The position numbers were made by a program, and so were the translations under genes. A DNA stretch of 64,000 nt. It comes from Triops longicaudatus. Lineage: Eukaryota; Arthropoda; Branchiopoda; Notostraca; Triopsidae. The notes beneath the pieces were generated by a model that worked only from the letters and a program-made list of their open reading frames with translations, searched no databases and was not told where the DNA came from. Numbering within the stretch: position 1 is the stretch's first letter; each line of letters starts with the position of its first letter. The stretch covers positions 248,001 through 312,000 of the forward strand of contig JAGQDJ010000017.1 in assembly GCA_022885665.1 (NCBI GenBank), written 5' to 3'. Positions 43,801 through 58,800 of the stretch are shown piece after piece.

Positions 43801-46800
43801 ACCATGGATTTTTATCAGCTAACCTGCAAATTTTTCTAAAAAAAGTGACCAGCGAAAGTTTTTCATTTCGCACAATCCCTGGAGTAAACGAACGTTCCAC
43901 AAACCAAGTACAGACTCGCTGGATTCCTGCTGCCTAGGCCATGTGTCGTGCACTTGACAACCGAATGGCCAGAATGAGCACCAGTTATAGAGACATTACC
44001 TGATTACCATTCTTGCATAACACAGCCATCCTTTGGATACTGAGTGACTTCTTTGGAAAGGCCAATTCCAAGTGCTGCATATCTCTTTGCCGTACTAACG
44101 GCAGTTTCCTTGGCGAAAACTAACATACAAGTGGACAAGCCTGTGAAATTAATTGTGAATTGGAACTAACCTTAAATTGAGTTCTGCGTTACAAAAAAAA
44201 AGAATAAAAGTAAAACAGACAACACAAGTGTATCTGCTTGATCTGAGTTTAAAAGCCTTAGAAGTTTCCGAGTTGAAGAATTTTGCAATTATTTAACCAT
44301 GGGTGTGCACACGCAAGGCGAAAGTGGGTTCTTCGATGAGGATTCCAACACAGGGGGGGACGCTTGCCTCCAAGACGCAGTTTTATTGAACCGTACGGGA
44401 GCACATGCTCCGCCACCTGATTTGAATGAGACGGATCCGGTTGATTATGACAATAACAGGTGTCATCCTGCAGATACTGCGCCGTCACGTTCTTCAGCTC
44501 CTTTAGGTAACAATAGCAGATTAGCTTATTCAAACACCGACCTGTCATTGGAGACTTAACATGTTGAACTTTACGGGAAGGAGGGGGGGAGTAATGAGAG
44601 CTTTTTGCAATTGTTGCGTTCCTGGGGAAGAAGCCATGTAAGGATATGGAGGAAAGGAAATGTCAAAGATGGAACGATGAAAATGAAAGAAACCCGCGCA
44701 CGAGTTCGTTGATTAGTCGTAGGACAAGTCTTTAAAAAAAGCGGAAGTTGCTAAGGAGGGATGGTAGAGGGGCTGGGAGTTACGCTTGCGGCGCCTCTAT
44801 ACATATGGGCTCGACGAGTTATGCAAGGGATATTTAGCCCGTGGGGTCAGTGTGTTTAAGACTTCGATCCATTTACACATCCTGCGTAGGACACTTGCAC
44901 CGCACCTTTCCGTTACGACGCGCTCTTTGAACCCTTCAGTAGGTGTGATGGTTAGCTTGTTGCTGATGCCTACTGTCTTTTTCCTTTGTCCAACGAAGCA
45001 TTAGCATGGAAAAATTCAGTATGGAAAAAACTCCCCGAAGGTCGTTTACCTTGTCAACCAGTCGGTATCCGCGTTTGTCGAAACAATACTACCTACGTGT
45101 AAAGTATTTTATACTACGGTATATCTTTCCTATCCAGCTTCGGATGAACTTGGGCCAAGCTTTCGCCACAGATTGTTTTTTTATTCAGGGTAAACTTACA
45201 TTACATTAATTTAAATTACAATACTCAAAAGTAACGTAAAAATTGGAGAAGTAATGATCACTTGTAAACAAATGTCTAGTAAATATTGCAATCTAACACA
45301 CTTCGCAAACCACCTTTTTTGTTAACTTTTTCCCGCATTTTTAATTTCAGTTGTTTACTTTATTTTATAGCCCGTGTTTCTAGCCCGTGTTTCTAGCCTG
45401 TGTTCGTTAGAGGTTGAGTAAGAAAGCTTCTAGTGTTTTCGAAGTATCGTACGTGTAAAGTATAGTGGACCGAAGAGAAAAAGAGAAGTATTAACACGTG
45501 GAAAGAGGTGAGCTGTGCTTTTTCAAACGCCTAGGTGAAACACGAAACGATTTCGTTGCTCTTGTTTGCGAAGTTTGAAGCCCTATTATGACGATGCTGA
45601 ACGCGGCTGTAATGATACATTTCAGATAGTTAGCAGACGAAACGTTTTTTCGCTGTTAAAAAAGTAAAAGAAGCGTTAAATATAAAAAATGAGGAACTTT
45701 TTGATTCAGTGCGAAGAATAGGGTTGTATTCATGGCTTTCTTGCGTGCAGTTTGGGTTTTTGGGCAAAGGTAGGGCCAAAAGCAAGTCTGGGTAAAAAGT
45801 TTAGCCCAAAATGCGGTGGAAGTCAAATTAAGGAAGTCGTTTGGGAGGGGGCGAGGTAACCATAACGTCAACGTAAAGCACCCGAGCAGCAATAGGGATG
45901 GTTTCACGACCAAGACCACAAAAGTCCCATACGGCTGCGGAGCAAACAAAGGAAAAACTCGATCTGGTACCGAGAGAAAGGAACAACTAACATGCGGGTT
46001 GGGAGTTACAACAAGTTTTCCAAACCTGACGCTGTGTAACACAAGTTTCAAACTAACACAGCCATCCCTCTACCACGGCCTGCCGTGTATATTCATTGTT
46101 GTGTTGTTTTGTACACAGGACTGTGTAAAACCCTTTCCAAGTCGCGCACGTGCGATTTTGCACCGTTTCATTGACCTTAGACAAGGCCACTGCCAAGTAT
46201 CGAAAGCATCGAACGACGTTTGCTGTTGTATGCAAATCAGCTCACCTGGTGCTTTTACACCTGAACGAGATAGCCAGCTAACGCCCCATTGAATCCGAGA
46301 AAAACTAAATTACTACTGCAACTGTGTTTTTCACTCGCTTGAAGTTCCTAAATAAATCGCTTCAACTCGACAGATCTTGCAAGCCGTGCTAATCGCCTTA
46401 TTTAGAATTAACATTTGAGGCGAAGTAGGTATAACGTGTTGGAATTATTCTAACGTGTCGGAATTACGAAAATGTGTTGGGACTTGCAGAAGTTGGAGAG
46501 GTGACATTCATATCGGGCTAAGTGACTGGAGTTGCAGGGAAACGGGGGAGAATTAAGCCGAGAAGGATAAGTCTCACGCGCGGACGGGAGGAAAAAAGTC
46601 CCGGTTCTAAAAATGCCTGATGGCCTCGTAGAATGGAGACAGCGGTGCTTCCCGTTATCCCGTTCCGCTTACCTTGGAAGGATAAAAAGCAACGTCGAGC
46701 AAGTTAGGAACCCAAAAATGTTGGGACGAATGGTACCCTCCCTTCGGCCTTTAGCAGGCAGGACCAACACGCAATAATGATGCAACGAAATGGTGAAGAA

Positions 46801-49800
46801 AAAAACAAGCAGGATTTTAATTTACAGTTCATTTTATTTCAAATTCGTATTTCCTTCTAGTACACTTTTATTTCATATCAGTGTCACTTCAAATACCTGG
46901 TGTGTTCTTCAGATTAAATTCAAATGGAATACAATTCACAGTTTTAATGAAAAGTTAAGTGACTCGACAGCTTTGCAACCTTCATGTTTCCCGCGGCCAA
47001 ACTCGCGGAAGTGTCATGGAGCCTTGCAAGACCTTATTATGCATAAAAGGATTGCGTTACGTTGGCGTTCGTCATGAGACATGTGACTTGAGGTCAGATC
47101 AAACTGGAAGCAGTTAGTAGGCACATGTGCCTCTACCTTTTCTGTTATCGAGTTCTTTGGGCATTATAAGGTTTCTAAAACTCCTTCAAAGACGGGACAA
47201 AAAGCTTATTAGATCTCCGGTATATCGCTTGCATTTCTCTTTCTATCTCATCCGCCGATCCCCTGTTTGAAGCTAGAAAGTGGACGTGATAAGAGCTGTT
47301 GATGTTGGGTTTAATGCGCAGGAGAGAAGGTAAACCCTATCCTGAGACTCCGCCCTTGTGTCCAAGGACGCACTAGACCGAGGCTTGTTGTGAACTTGGA
47401 GAAGCTTTTTGTCAGGTCCTGAGCATAAAGAACGCGTAATTTGGTAGCACCAAGCTTAACGTTATAATACAGCCCTGCTGTATTGCTACGAAAATAGCCT
47501 TGTGAAGAGCTTTTAGTTTATTACGCCTTAGTACATTAATTCTAAGTTTTGAGTTGGCAAATCCATCAGGGAGATGTGCATAATGATACAATCAGAAGAT
47601 GTCTACGTGTTGACACTGAGAGGCAAAGCGCGGACATTGACTGTTAAAATCCTCAAGAGACTCATTATAAGTCTGCGCCGTCTTACTGTGTTATGCAGTG
47701 TATAGCGGGCTAAAATAACCCAGTAATTAGCAAACTAAGCAATTGCTAAGAAATAGATAAAACGCTGTTGTTTTATTAGACTGTGTCTTTTACGTTGTTT
47801 TTCATTTCTTCAGTTTCTTTTTAAATTGTCTTTTAATTCTTGTTTATAGTCAAATTTGCATTTATTTTCAAATGTTATCTTTTCGAGCCGGATCTTGAAC
47901 ATATTTACAAAATCAGAGTTAATCCAAGCTAATTAAGCACCACGCGTGTCCATCGGAGAGGAACCAACGCTGGGCGAAAAGCCCAGCTCTTCTTTTTAGT
48001 AACCTGAATCATTTATCTATGTATTTTGACTTTGTTGCAGTGAATTTGACTGGCCGTGGACGGGTGGACATCTCCAACTTCGAGCTCCTCAAGGTTTTGG
48101 GAACAGGAGGTAAGTGTTGAGGGCAAAGAGCCGTCAAGGTTTTCCGCTTAAGTAGAATACAATGCGATGGCCATGCTGCTAGGCAGCCGAACTTTGATCG
48201 GAGCTATGTGTGGGTTGGTTATGCGACATTCTTGAGATATTTCTCTTGCGAAATTTCTCTCCTCTTGCCTTCGGTATTGGCTTGGGGGTGAATGGATCGA
48301 GATCGAATGCAGCAGTGGTGTTGGACTATGGAAAAGTAGGGTCTCCTAATTTTGGCCTCCCCGGTTGGTTGTTCTGCAAGTCCGTGACGACTGACGTTCA
48401 TAAAACTGGCGAACTCTTGTCTTTCTAACCCGATTTTCCCATGGACCCCGATGAAAAGGGCCAAGGCACACAGATCAGAGAGATACGGAAGGCTTTTATG
48501 CAAATCATGGGATGCTGCATTCTGGAGGCTAGAACTTGGTCCGATTTTCTGCAAACTCGACACTGGAAACTCTGTGTGCTTTCCGCCTTGCTTCGTGGCA
48601 GTATTCGGTCTAGTAAGCATGTACCCCAGATCGATGTACCAGGAAGACGACGTGATTTAGTGCAGTAAAGCCTTCTTTAGATCGCTCACTAAAAATAATT
48701 AAGGAAATTCCTTCTTAAAAACAGATATAATGAAGGCAAATTAAAATGAGGGTAAGTAAAATTAGAAATAAAAAATAAAATGAAGAAACTTTTACACTTA
48801 ATTTAACAGATAACTTCTTGTCACTTTTTCCTTATTTTATTTAATTGTGTATTTTATTTCTACAAAAGAAAATTATAAGGAAAACAGGGAAATTAGGAAA
48901 CAAAAGAAATTAGACAAGCAAAATGTGTTCGTTTAAAGATATTCTACTAGGCGGTGAAATGAATGCCACAATATTCAGAGGGTAGTGGTAATGTGCAGTA
49001 ATTGTCAACTTTCTTAACTAGCTCTTAACTTTGTTTGTCTGAAATGGTAATACGGGGGTTTATATAACTATTTACTCAAATTGCGGTAGGAAACCTATGG
49101 TTGCCTTTCAGAGAGCCGAATTGCTTAGGGGGTTTTCCTTGTCTAACGACAGTGTAGGGTTGTTCTGTCTCGTCTAGGGTCTACGTGCAGTGGCAGACAT
49201 AGGCAGTTGTCGATAGGGGTGAGAGAGGAAGTAGGAAGTTACGAGCTTAAGGAGTCATATGGATGTGGCGATGGTAGTGACGGTGGACAAGTAAGTCGAG
49301 GAGGAGGACGAGACCTATTAGATGGGGATACGTAGCATAGCTGCATTGGTATGCTCTTGGCTGCGGCTGCCTTAGGAGGGCGTGCCATATGTTTCATTGT
49401 TGGCCGTAATATAGCAACGTGCGGCTGCAGCCGGGCGGAAAAGTGAACGAAAAGTTCATTCACAGCGAGAGGCATGCAAACGTTCTTTCCGAGATCCTTT
49501 TACCCAAACAGCTGCAAACTTGGAAAGAAATATGTAGGGCCGAAAATGGCCCCCAATCTGTGATCGTATAAGAATCTCAGCAGAGCTTGTGCGATGTGCA
49601 AAAAGTTGTACGCGGGGGAGCTTTTAAAAACTGCAAGTGAGTCAAACTTGTCTGCAGCCGAAATTCCCCAATAAGCCTAGACAATTGTTTGAGACTGATA
49701 ATAGGCTAGGGTTCCACTTTTACTTTTATGGATGGAGAAGGTGTCAGAACGTTTCAGGGCACGGAGGGAAAGAGGGGTAATTGGAGGGGCTAAAAATAGG

Positions 49801-52800
49801 CGGCGTCGTGTGCAGGGTTTGTCTGCCCGCGATAATACGAGCAGCCTAAAAACCCTTACTTAAGTCTACAAGACGCTAAATTAGGTTAAAAACGGTGTTG
49901 TAGAGCAAGGCAGACAAGTTGTAACAAGATGTCGGAAAGGAAATGGGGATTAAAATAACCCACGGGGCAAAGGTAATATTTTATAACCCTTCTTCCGCCT
50001 TTCTTTCACTCCAAGTCATTCCAGTGTTTATCATGTGATTCCCGAACCTGTTATTGTCTCGTCTGTTCACCCCGCCCTTTTTTTCTAAAGTAGCTGGTTG
50101 CAGTGACGAATCGAAATTTAAAGAAAATCGCAACCGTGGCTTGAAGTACTTTTTTCATTCTTGCCGCTCTTTCGAGTTTTGCTACCGGCTTCTTCCTTTT
50201 TTGAAGATGAAGTAAACATCTTACCGGTTTCGTGCAGCTAATGGCGTGTACTTCGCAAAATAGTTCAGTAATCTGCAACAAAGTGTAACGACATTTTAAG
50301 TTTTCACAGCATAGTTTTGCAGAAAAAGGTCAGATAGTATAATGATGAATATGTAACAAGTTTTCTCGTCTAGCCTCCATGGCACCGAAACCTAGGGCGG
50401 ATAAACAAAAAGCATGATAATAAGAATTATTAATAGTAAAAATTATTTTTATTATACGTGTACAATTATTTAATACATATGTAAGCAATGCAAGCACTGT
50501 ATAATGATAGCATGCGTACTTAAAGTCTAATTGCAAGCGAGTAATTTTTATATGGATTATTTAATATATATTTAGTTATAACAGCACTCTCTACATTTTG
50601 TCATATAACAAGCGACCGAAAACCAAGTTGAAAAGAAAGTTTTACGAAAACAATGGCTAGTTTTATTGTAAATTATTGTATGCAAGATTAGACTGAAGCA
50701 GGACTTCTACTCTAGTAAGATGATTATGAATATGTTCATCGTCGTCATGGAAGAAACGAAGAAGTTCTAATTGTCACCGGTTTATCAGAATCTGGGCGTA
50801 AGGCCTTCTCCCATAGCTTTTGCTTGTTTGACTTGTGTATTTAGTCGAGTCTCATGTGATAAGGAAAGTTAAGCTTGGACTGGGACAATTTTTACAGAAT
50901 ATTGTGCCAATTTTTCTCCGTTCATGAGATTAAAACGCTTCGTGCTGGGGAATTGACATCGCTTGAGCTAATGCGGCGCTGCATTAAGCTACGTAAAGAC
51001 TTAAGAAGCGTAAGGCACAGCCGACGATGAGTAGATAGGAAAGCCGGAAAATATGTTTGAAGGAGTCGAGCCCTAGAAGTCGCTCGGGTATGGGAAACGT
51101 GATAAGGAACAGACGTCAAAAGCTTTTTAAGAGTCCCGCAACCAGGACGACGACCTGGCGCCGTGCATACAAGCGGCTGCAGCATCGCCAGCTCATTGAC
51201 ACCCTCGCCGCTCTTATTCGACACCCCCTCCTCTATCTTTTTATTTCCCTTACCTCGCGCAACGCTAGTTTAACTCGAGTCTAGGCTAGAGCGGAGCAGC
51301 AATGACATACATTGTTTTGTATATGTTTCAAAACTCGTCGTTCTCCCGTTTTGCTGCAACGGCCGTATTCCTGAACTCGGAACGTTACTGGAATAGGATA
51401 AATTATGTAACTTTTGTCTACGACGTGAGGCATGGCGAGCCAAAGGGGAGACAGCAGAAGTATACGGTGGAACCCAGTAGAGCGTTTTGCACGCATGGGA
51501 TTGAAATTTAATACTTGTCGCCCCTACTTAGGTCGTGAAGGATTTTTGCCTGCCGATCTAGGTCTTTGAACTACGGAAAAGCAAGGGGTTGACGCTATGA
51601 TGAATTGTGCGGTCGAAATGCGAGACACACGAAGTATCGAAACGAAAAGTAGTCTGCCAACTTGGCAGCGAGAGATTCCGAGTTAAAGGGGTTAGGTGAA
51701 AAAGGTTGGAACTGGGTGAAATAGGTAGTAATGCGGTGTACAAACCAGTCCGAGGGGCGTTTTTCCTGGTTCTGCCTCCCTGCGCTGGGAAAATTTCAGC
51801 ACTAGGCAAATGACCGGCCTTGATCCATAGCTCTCCCTATTGCACTATACGATCTGTCCTCGTGTAAGCAGTATCACTGGTGCCGGTAAGAACCGAGGCG
51901 TTTTTCGGTCCTAACGGGACTGCACTTGAAGTAACACCAGCGCAACTACCGACAACGTGCGTTGTGCCACTTACAAATTCCTTCGTTTTTTTAAACATTT
52001 TTTTCCATTTATTTTTTATTTTTATTTTTTTAAATGACCACGTTTGTTTTGAGGTAGAAAAAGGCTTAGCGCAGTGTTAGTAGGAAGAAAGGAATTTGTT
52101 CTTCCTTTTCTTCTGGACATGTATGGCTTGCGGTAGAGAGCACTTTTTCCCTCCTAATGCCAAGGAACGTTTTTCATGTTCAGTAAGTTCAGTAGGTACT
52201 ACTTGGGTTTCTGCCCCCGTGGAGAAGTTTTTGTCGATAAATCGATAAGGGGAATATAAAGGTCGCATTTGGTTTCAACAGCGTGGATTAACAAGTTACA
52301 GTTGAGCATTACACACCAAAAAAGTTATTCCAAGATTTCGGACCACCGCCGAGGGCGTTTAGCTGCATTACTTGGTTTTTAAGGACTTTTCAGAATTCGT
52401 ACTTGCTAGCCAGTTCGCTTTGGCTCCGTTTACAGGGTCTCGGTTCAAGGACCTGGAAATTACATAAGAAATAATGAAATGGTGTTACAGAGTTTGAAAG
52501 CCTGGAATAATGAAGAGATACTTGTGCCTGAATATAGCTGTAAACTGATTGATCGTCAAAATTATGATTATTGCGAGAACAAACACGTGCTCCATTGTTG
52601 GGTCGTAAAACTGTTACGCGGATAAAAGAAAAGTTGGAAAACGTTATTAGCATTACATCTTTCGTCTGCTTGGAGTATACACCAGCTGCTGTCGCAGTTA
52701 TTGTAGAATCACAGACTAGGTAAAGAGTCTAAAAAACTTGATTGTAACGGTATTCGTTGAACATTCACAAAACAAGGTTGGGTCTGTTGTAAAAGGCGTT

Positions 52801-55800
52801 GCACAAATTTATGCGAGGTCTTGGAGTAACTGATTTTCCGAAAATTTTAGACGACGTAATGAATTCAAGCTGAAGGAAAACCAAGTGGTGTACAAAAAGG
52901 CATTGTTCAACGTTAAGAATGAACATATGGCTTGTAGTTGTAGTACCAATTTACTCATAATCTGTGTTACGGTTTTCTTACAGCGTATGGCAAAGTGTTC
53001 CTGGTGCGGAAGCGAGGAGGCCAAGATCATGGGACATTGTACGCCATGAAGGTGTTGAAAAAGGCTTCCATCGTACAAAAGAAAAAGACGGCGGAACATA
53101 CCATGACCGAACGTCAAGTGTTGCAAGCGGTGCGTCAGTCCCCTTTCCTCGTCACACTTTACTATGCCTTTCAAACAGACGCCAAACTGCATCTCATACT
53201 GGGTAAGTCAGAAGTCATAGTTGTCACTAACTGGCTCGTTGTTTCAGCCTTTACCTTTCACCCAAGTACTTTTCAGTTCTACGCTTTAACTACCAGCTAG
53301 ACATCTTAAAGTATTCAGTAATTGTGAGTTACTAAATATACCCTGGAAATGAAATAGACGAGAACTAACGACTCTTTTTACGAGTAAAAGGATTTTACAA
53401 GTAAAATCGATACAAAAGGAAAAGAAAGCACAGAAAACAAGAAAAAAGTAAAATACTTTAGTGTCTTTGACATTATAGATTTAGAAAGTTGGTCTTTATT
53501 TTGCACTTTTCCTTATTGTAAGCTGAAAAGATAGGCTTCAATTAAAAGTATAGAAAGTTAAACACGCTTTTCACTTGTCAAGGAACAAGATACGCATTGT
53601 TGTTCGGTACTGCCTGTATTCCGGCGACGCTACAACGGAGCGTTTCCATCTTGGCATGGATCGATAGATACCCAAACATTTACCCTAAGTGTCTCATCAC
53701 TCTTTAATGAGGCCTTCTTTCGATAAATCCCAAGAGCATATCGATTCTTTACGTTTTTGGTGAAAAAAAAAATCGAAGTAAATTTCACCTTACTGTTAAG
53801 ATTTATAATTAAAGTAGATTTCCATTGACTTCACGTCTGCCGAAGGGCTAACTTGAAGACGACGTGAACAAAAGAACCGTTTTGCCTATACTTGCCTATA
53901 ATAAGGTATCCCAACACCGGTTATCAAGAGCGAAGTATTTCTTGTTTGAATGCTTCAAGGAAAGTACCCCTGAGTTAATCTTCAAAGAACCTTTTCAGAT
54001 CGTCCTTTGCTGATCTGTTTTTAGAGCTATCACGCGAGTCAAAAGGTAGACATCAAAAGGTAGGACTCGCTTATAACCAACCTTGACAAAAGCGCCTATT
54101 TGATAACCCTAATTAATGCACATGCATGCGCTGAGCTTCAAGCCCTTGCCGCCGCTCACAGGCTCAGACCTGATGTCGCTGACCACATTCATTTGTTCAA
54201 ACCGGCCTGGGGTAGTTCGAGTTTATGCGAGACAAATATAGCCTCACGACGAGAAAAGAAAATTGAATTAAAAAATGTGAGAACACGTGTTTTACTGTCC
54301 TTTAATGCAATATCGTATTAGGGGCGGCATTAAAGGATTGGGGAATGACAGCGTTGTAGCAGAGAGGATTGTGATTACGTTACGATCGATTTGAGGCGAG
54401 CAGGTCTTGAGAGCAGGTTCGCGGGACGTGAAGTGCTTGATTGTTCCTTTGATGAAATGGTAAAGCAGTGTTAGTAGCCACAACGGGGCATGCTCTGCAT
54501 TCCGAATCACGTCCCTCAAATCTCAGGTAGAGATTCGTGAGGGTGGGGGTGCGTCAGTGGGCGTTTGAAAGCTTCTTAATAAGCTAATGGCTTAGGCCTA
54601 AAACCTCATTAATTGTGTAGGCTGGATTTTTTAATTTAGGGGGAAAGTTTGTCTGTTTTCTAGATGTCTAATTTGGTTTTAAAAAATTTTATTTGGTAGA
54701 GGAAAGTGTATAGGGAAAAGGATTGTGCAAAGTATGTCATGCGAGCATGTGTGGAACTTTAAGTTGTTTGCCAAGAAACTCGTGGTTCTTGCACAGCACA
54801 CTACACTAGGACGGTTAGGTCGACTTGTTTATCGCGTACCAGTGGCATGAAGCAGCCGAGATGGCATTGAGCGAGCGAGTTCTTTTTTGGCGACTCGGTT
54901 GCCTTTGCGAATGCGTCCTGGCAGCCGCCCGTCTGTTTAACTGTAATGACCTTCGCATGAAGTTTGCACAGGCTTTATGCAAAAAACTGCCTTGCAGTGG
55001 TTGTTTTCGTAGGTACTTACATCGACTTTATTAACAAGGACTTGGATTTTTGCAAAGAAAAACCAAAGTTGGGTTCCTAAAAGGCGTTATTTTTGGTGAA
55101 GACTTTGATTGACAACTAGACCTACCAATCTTTGCCGTTAACCGGTTTATGCATGTTAATATAGACGAGTGACTTAGAGAAATCTTCCCGGTGATTTTTG
55201 GAAATGTTGAAGGATTTTTTTAGTGGAAGCAAATTTTTGTCTCTCACAGAGATGAGTATAAACCGACCTTAAGGAAAGTTGCACGTGGCGTAAAAGAAGA
55301 GAACGGGTCGCTCTTAGCAACTTTCGTGTGACTGGATGAGTGACCAGTTTTATCGCTTGTGCCACTGTGCAGCGCCAGCCGTGATGAAACGCCCTGTGTA
55401 GAACGTTTTGTACGAAGCTTCTACCTCTTTGGAAGCAATGAACACGGATTGAAACATGTGAACTTGCATCACGAGCTTGTTTTTCTGCCAGAGCGTATTT
55501 CATATATGGGTGCTTCACGCACTCGTGAGACGAGTAGAGACTAACGTCGTTATTGACGTGACCATCTCTGCCACGACCAGCCTGGCGAAGTAACTCTACG
55601 GTTGGTTAGTGCTGTTAAAAAGGCTCGGGCTTTACTCCTAGGAGGGGCATTAAAACTCATATGAATGGAAGGGAGAGTAGATGAAGCCGAGGTTGCTGTA
55701 GTTAGTAGGTCGCCCTCGATCACCGCTCCTGTGTCCTCATCACGACTTGAACACTTTCTCCTTCATTTGAAACGCGTTCAGAGCTGCAATGGGGAAAAGT

Positions 55801-58800
55801 AAAAAGAAAAAAAAAAATATTCTACGAGGAACGCGTCTCCGGTTCATTTGTTTCGTTTGAAACGCCGTTACAGGATTTTGCGTGTATAATTATCAACATG
55901 ATAAATTTGTCGTGAGTCTGGAAAGGTTGATTACTTTACAGCGATTTATAGATGATAGGCAAGTCCGGACAGTCCGGGAAACATGCAGGTACGCACGAAC
56001 GTATCCTTGTGTTCTTTGCCCTCTTTCGTGTATTAACTCGGTGTGTATGTACTCCTTTGCTTTTCCATTAAATGTTGTCGCAGTCTGGGGGAGGGTATAA
56101 GAAAAAGAAACCATAGTAGAGGCTCAAGCAGGCACGGATTTCTTTACTCGCTGACTTGGCCTACTTCGCCCGCAGATTTGACAAGGAATATGAATATACC
56201 GTTGAGTACACGGATCTATTTCATCGATAACGCCCTTCGCGCTGACTTACATTCTGGAAATCCAAATAACTGTGAAAGAGGGCTGGTTGCGAAGGTTTAC
56301 TGGGAATATATAGAGCAGAACCCACTAAATTATCCACTACATCGAAACAGGAAAGGAAAAAGCTTTAGCTATAGAAGAAAAAAACCCTTTATGCATTTAT
56401 TAAACACGCAAAGTTTAGGGGCGTTTGCTTTTTAAGCAGAAAAAGTCGAAAGTCGATGGTTGGATTTTTTGTTTACAAATGCATGTATGAAGAATTTTCA
56501 GCCAAAGTTGGTCTATTGTGTCTGGTTTGGGTGAGGTAGAGAACCAGGCGATGTTTACTAAAGCAATGCATAACATACGTTGCGGTGTATCCGTGCGGTT
56601 GCTTTTAAATGTCCACGTGGCTACGCACAGCCACAAGGGAAACGTGTGTTATTGGATACGCCTTTGTAAAGGCATTTAAAGCCTTCATTGTACCGATTTC
56701 ATAGTCTCGGCATTTAAGTCGGCTATTTCGAATTCAAGCGTTGCCCCTGCGTGTAATTCCCCGTTTAACTCGCAATGCGGCACACCCGCCTTATTATTCT
56801 ATGTTAATATTTTTAAGTCTTTTTTATTATTTTATTTTAACAACTTATAATTCTTGAAATTAAGTAAACACACGCGTGTGTATATGTTTCCAGAGTCGAT
56901 GTCATTTGTATTAGAAGCGTTAGATCAACAGAGATAGAATGAGCCAAATGGGAGAAATAGGGAAGGAAGAGATTAATTTGTTTAGTAATAAGGGCATGTG
57001 TATTACACGCAAAAGGTGAACCCTCACGATGGCAACTTGTAATCACAAGTCACATCCATGCCGTATTGCGTGCCCATATGTGTACACGCTCACTTAATAG
57101 TATGACCTACTTTCAGTGTTTCATTTGGGTCAACCTTCGGGAATTTTTTACTGTTTCATGGAACGTTTTCATCACACCCTGTCACTTGCTTTGTAAGTCT
57201 CGGGCACAGGGGTGTCTAGTGCATGAGAACAGGTGAACTAGTTTGATTATCGATCGATTCCTGTATACAACCCGGTTGCCCCCAGACGATTGTCACTCCC
57301 ACCTCTTGGAAATGGACCAGGAAGCCCAAAACAGATATTTCACTCTACAGGAAAAGCAAGATTCAGATGCTTATCTTCTTTTTAGGGAGTCGTATACATT
57401 TAGGAGTCTAACCGGTAGCAAAGAACAGAGATAAGTCACAAATACGATATGGTTGAGCTACAGAGTTGTGGATTGAGGTCATGGGTGCGAGTTATTAGGA
57501 ATAGTGTAGTTTGATAGGAAATAAAACAACGCATGTCTACGTTGGGAAAGGAGACTTCACTTTCTCGCCTTTGCTGGGAGGAAAAATTCCTGGAATGTGA
57601 TTGCAATATGTCTATTTGCTGTACTTGGGGAAATTTGGCCGCAAAGAACCGTCAGCGAGCGAGTAGCATACGAGTTAAAAGTAGGTCGTGATCGTGACTT
57701 GGGAAGCTATACTTTGCATAAGTCCTGCAGCTAGTGGAACACACTGGTCTGGTTAAAGGGAGATTCGGTGTATGCATTGAGTCAGGAATATGAAACGCGA
57801 AAGGAAAATATTAGAGGGAAAATTTTGAGGTGAACTCGTGTCAGGAATCGTTTGTGCAAACCGCTAGCTACACCTGGTCGAAAGCAAGATGAACGTTCGA
57901 TTTTCACGAGAGCTGTTAACGAGCCACGGCAGATATAAAAATGCCATTAGCCAAAAAGTTCTGGTATCCAGGTCACCATGTTGGTGTATTGCGCCAACGA
58001 TTCTCACCTTCACCTTCGCTTTTCGAGCTGCACAAGTGAAAGAACCAAACTCTTTGAGCCACTTTCTTTTGGTGCTTCCAAGAAAAAATATGGAGACGAT
58101 TAGTGATAGCAAAAACTCCTCTTCGTACACAGAAGTTTGCTCTCAGCCTTTAAAAAATCGAAAAAGCACAAGCAAAATAATATCTTTCAAAAAACGGCAC
58201 TAGAAAGAAATAGAAGAAACCATCAAATTAAGTATTAAGTAATTCGGTATAATGAAACATAATATAAAGAAATGAAATCAATACAAAAAATGAAGTAAAA
58301 TCATAACAAATAAAAATTGAAATTAAATGAAAAGTCAAAGTACATAAGTAAATAAGAGCAAGAAAGAAGATTAAAAGAATCGATTCACCACAACGTCGGT
58401 AAAGCTCCTTTTTATGGTCTTCTGCTTGGACGTTGAGGACAAGGGACGACGAAACCTATAATACAGCGTGCCTATATTGGGTTAATCTGCTGTTTAGGAA
58501 CTTCCTTATTTTCCTTATGCGTACGATACAGTACGTGCACATGGTAGTTTTAGCCTGAACAGGGCTAGGGAAGAGAATCTTTTGTTGTTTCGACATCTTT
58601 CAGCGCATTTTCGATCAATTGTCGTTGTGCTTGCTGATATATTGTCTTTTTTGGTTTACAAGTTCAGCCTACAAAGCTGGCGCGCGTGGCGATTTTATTG
58701 GAAAAGCATGTGTCATTGACTACGGTTGTAAAGGCTAGTTCGAAGGAATTTGATGCTTCTTGTCTGTTAAGAAGGGGTAATAGAAGGATTTGAGAATGGA

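Larger units (their letters stand above)
34605..44298. other. MSK intron 1, second part: no supported gene
   Basis: No recognisable domain. A Ser/Lys-rich frame at about 34832-34989 behind a CCCCCTCTCAG acceptor-like site looks mildly protein-like but has no partner exon. Repeats: a 26-bp tandem unit (GGTTTTTGATTACACTA) at 37275-37343 and A20 at 38081-38100. The 43.3-43.7 kb part is more GC-rich than its surroundings. Confidence 0.45.

Noticed and set aside
48219..48620. 133-codon minus-strand frame in MSK intron 2
   Set aside because: Overlaps random frames on both strands, with no recognisable motif or splice context.
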